A program made the position numbers and the translations under genes. A stretch of 64,000 nucleotides of DNA. It comes from Anaeromassilibacillus sp. An200 (GTDB lineage: Bacteria > Bacillota > Clostridia > Oscillospirales > Acutalibacteraceae). Positions 63,705 through 64,000 of this stretch are shown piece by piece. Within the stretch, counting starts at the first letter, position 1, and every line of letters starts with the position of its first letter. The DNA lies in contig NZ_NFJU01000008.1 in assembly GCF_002160025.1 (NCBI RefSeq), positions 57,396 through 121,395 on the forward strand, written 5' to 3'. A model generated the notes under the pieces. That model was given only the letters and a program-made list of their open reading frames with translations, was not told the DNA's origin and searched no databases.

Positions 63705-64000
63705 ATGAAAGGAATTGACGTATCGAGCCATAACGGCTCCATTGACTGGGGAAAGGTAAAAAACGCGGGGATCGGCTTTGCGATCCTCCGCGCGGGCTAC
63801 GGCAAGCACGCATCCCAGCAGGACTCCCAATTCACGGCCAACGCCGCCGGGGCGCTTCAGGCGGGGATCGCGTGCGGAGCCTACTGGTTTTCCTACGCCC
63901 TCACACCTGACGAGGCACGGGAGGAAGCGCAGCTGTGCGCCCGTGTTTTGGAACCGTACAAGGGAAAATTCCTCTACCCGGTCTATTTCGACTATGAATA
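63705..64000 (+). CDS. GH25 lysozyme (phage endolysin), 3' end outside window
   Basis: 98 complete codons are visible from ATG 63705 (AAGGGAGG upstream). The start MKGIDVSSHNGSIDWGKVKNAGIGFAILRAGYG with catalytic Asp5 and the FDYE loop near the edge identify a GH25 muramidase. It cleaves peptidoglycan for lysis or tail entry. The rest, and any holin, lie past the window. Confidence 0.92.
   Translation, partial: MKGIDVSSHNGSIDWGKVKNAGIGFAILRAGYGKHASQQDSQFTANAAGALQAGIACGAYWFSYALTPDEAREEAQLCARVLEPYKGKFLYPVYFDYE

Larger units (their letters stand above)
46620..64000 (+). mobile_element. PBSX-like contractile-tailed phage element, late module (right end outside window)
   Basis: Single-direction run in PBSX order: late regulator, terminases, portal, scaffold, capsid, connectors, tail terminator, sheath, tube, tail chaperone, tape-measure slot, XkdP-, XkdQ-, XkdR-, XkdS-, XkdT- and XkdU-like genes, fibres and lysin. 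A tail sheath shows a contractile tail. No integrase, repressor or replication gene and no tRNA or obvious att repeat is found at the left boundary, next to the host helicase gene. Base composition matches the host. Confidence 0.88.

Overview
This is about 64 kb of GC-rich chromosome from a Firmicute, most likely a gut clostridium of the Oscillospirales type. I infer this from the gene families (T-box leader, ECF transporter operon, zinc-finger ClpE-like ATPase, DUF5711, DUF1385), the strong AGGAGG ribosome binding sites, the TTGACA/TATAAT promoters, CCA-encoding tRNA genes and a PBSX-type phage module. No rRNA gene or species-specific marker is present, so the genus is not claimed.

Layout. 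(1) 1-9.7 kb, minus strand: a five-gene cluster of MoxR AAA+ ATPase, DUF5682 protein, VWA protein, double-SWIM zinc-finger protein and DUF4132 protein (cut by the window edge). All genes overlap or nearly touch. The same set of families occurs in the uncharacterised yehL-yehM-yehP-yehQ / yehI (molR) region of E. coli. (2) 9.7-11.4 kb: a DJ-1/PfpI-like protein whose usual nucleophile position is Ser, and a five-gene tRNA operon (Gly, Arg, His, Gln, Lys) with a perfect sigma-A promoter. (3) 11.4-26.1 kb, minus strand, housekeeping: ClpE-like ATPase, CDP-alcohol phosphatidyltransferase, CvpA, DUF5711 protein, TruA, EcfT/EcfA2/EcfA1, a SAM methyltransferase, GlmM, RuvB/RuvA/RuvC, a HAD phosphatase and YbaK. 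(4) 26.3-28.0 kb: glycerol kinase, alone on the plus strand. (5) 28.1-31.2 kb: a large secreted surface protein behind a perfect promoter and a structured leader. (6) 31.4-33.9 kb: CysE-CysS under a Cys-type T-box. (7) 33.9-46.4 kb, minus strand: PgsA, RimO, RecX, RecA, PrmC, DUF1385, a two-component system, an FG-GAP/VCBS-like lipoprotein, MutY and a DEAD-box helicase. (8) 46.6-64.0 kb, plus strand: the late module of a contractile-tailed, PBSX-like prophage or domesticated phage element, running off the right edge inside a GH25 lysozyme gene.

The phage module runs in one direction from one promoter: sigma-like late regulator, small Cys-rich protein, small and large terminase, portal, scaffold, capsid, connectors, tail terminator, sheath, tube, tail chaperone, a repeat protein in the tape-measure slot, LysM protein, hub, baseplate proteins (DUF2577, DUF2634, J, DUF2313), a fibre-like region and the lysin. 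No integrase, repressor or replication gene lies between the host helicase gene and the late regulator. The only promoter carries a perfect LexA-type palindrome just downstream of its -10, which suggests direct SOS induction.

Most notable points: the SOS box on the late-operon promoter; a textbook -1 frameshift signal (A AAA AAC, 6-nt spacer, 8-bp GC stem) in the tail-chaperone gene; an unusually short protein with 29-residue repeats where a tape-measure protein is expected; the yeh-like MoxR/VWA/SWIM/DUF5682/DUF4132 cluster; and the Cys T-box. Functions rest on motifs and gene order read by eye; no database search was run.
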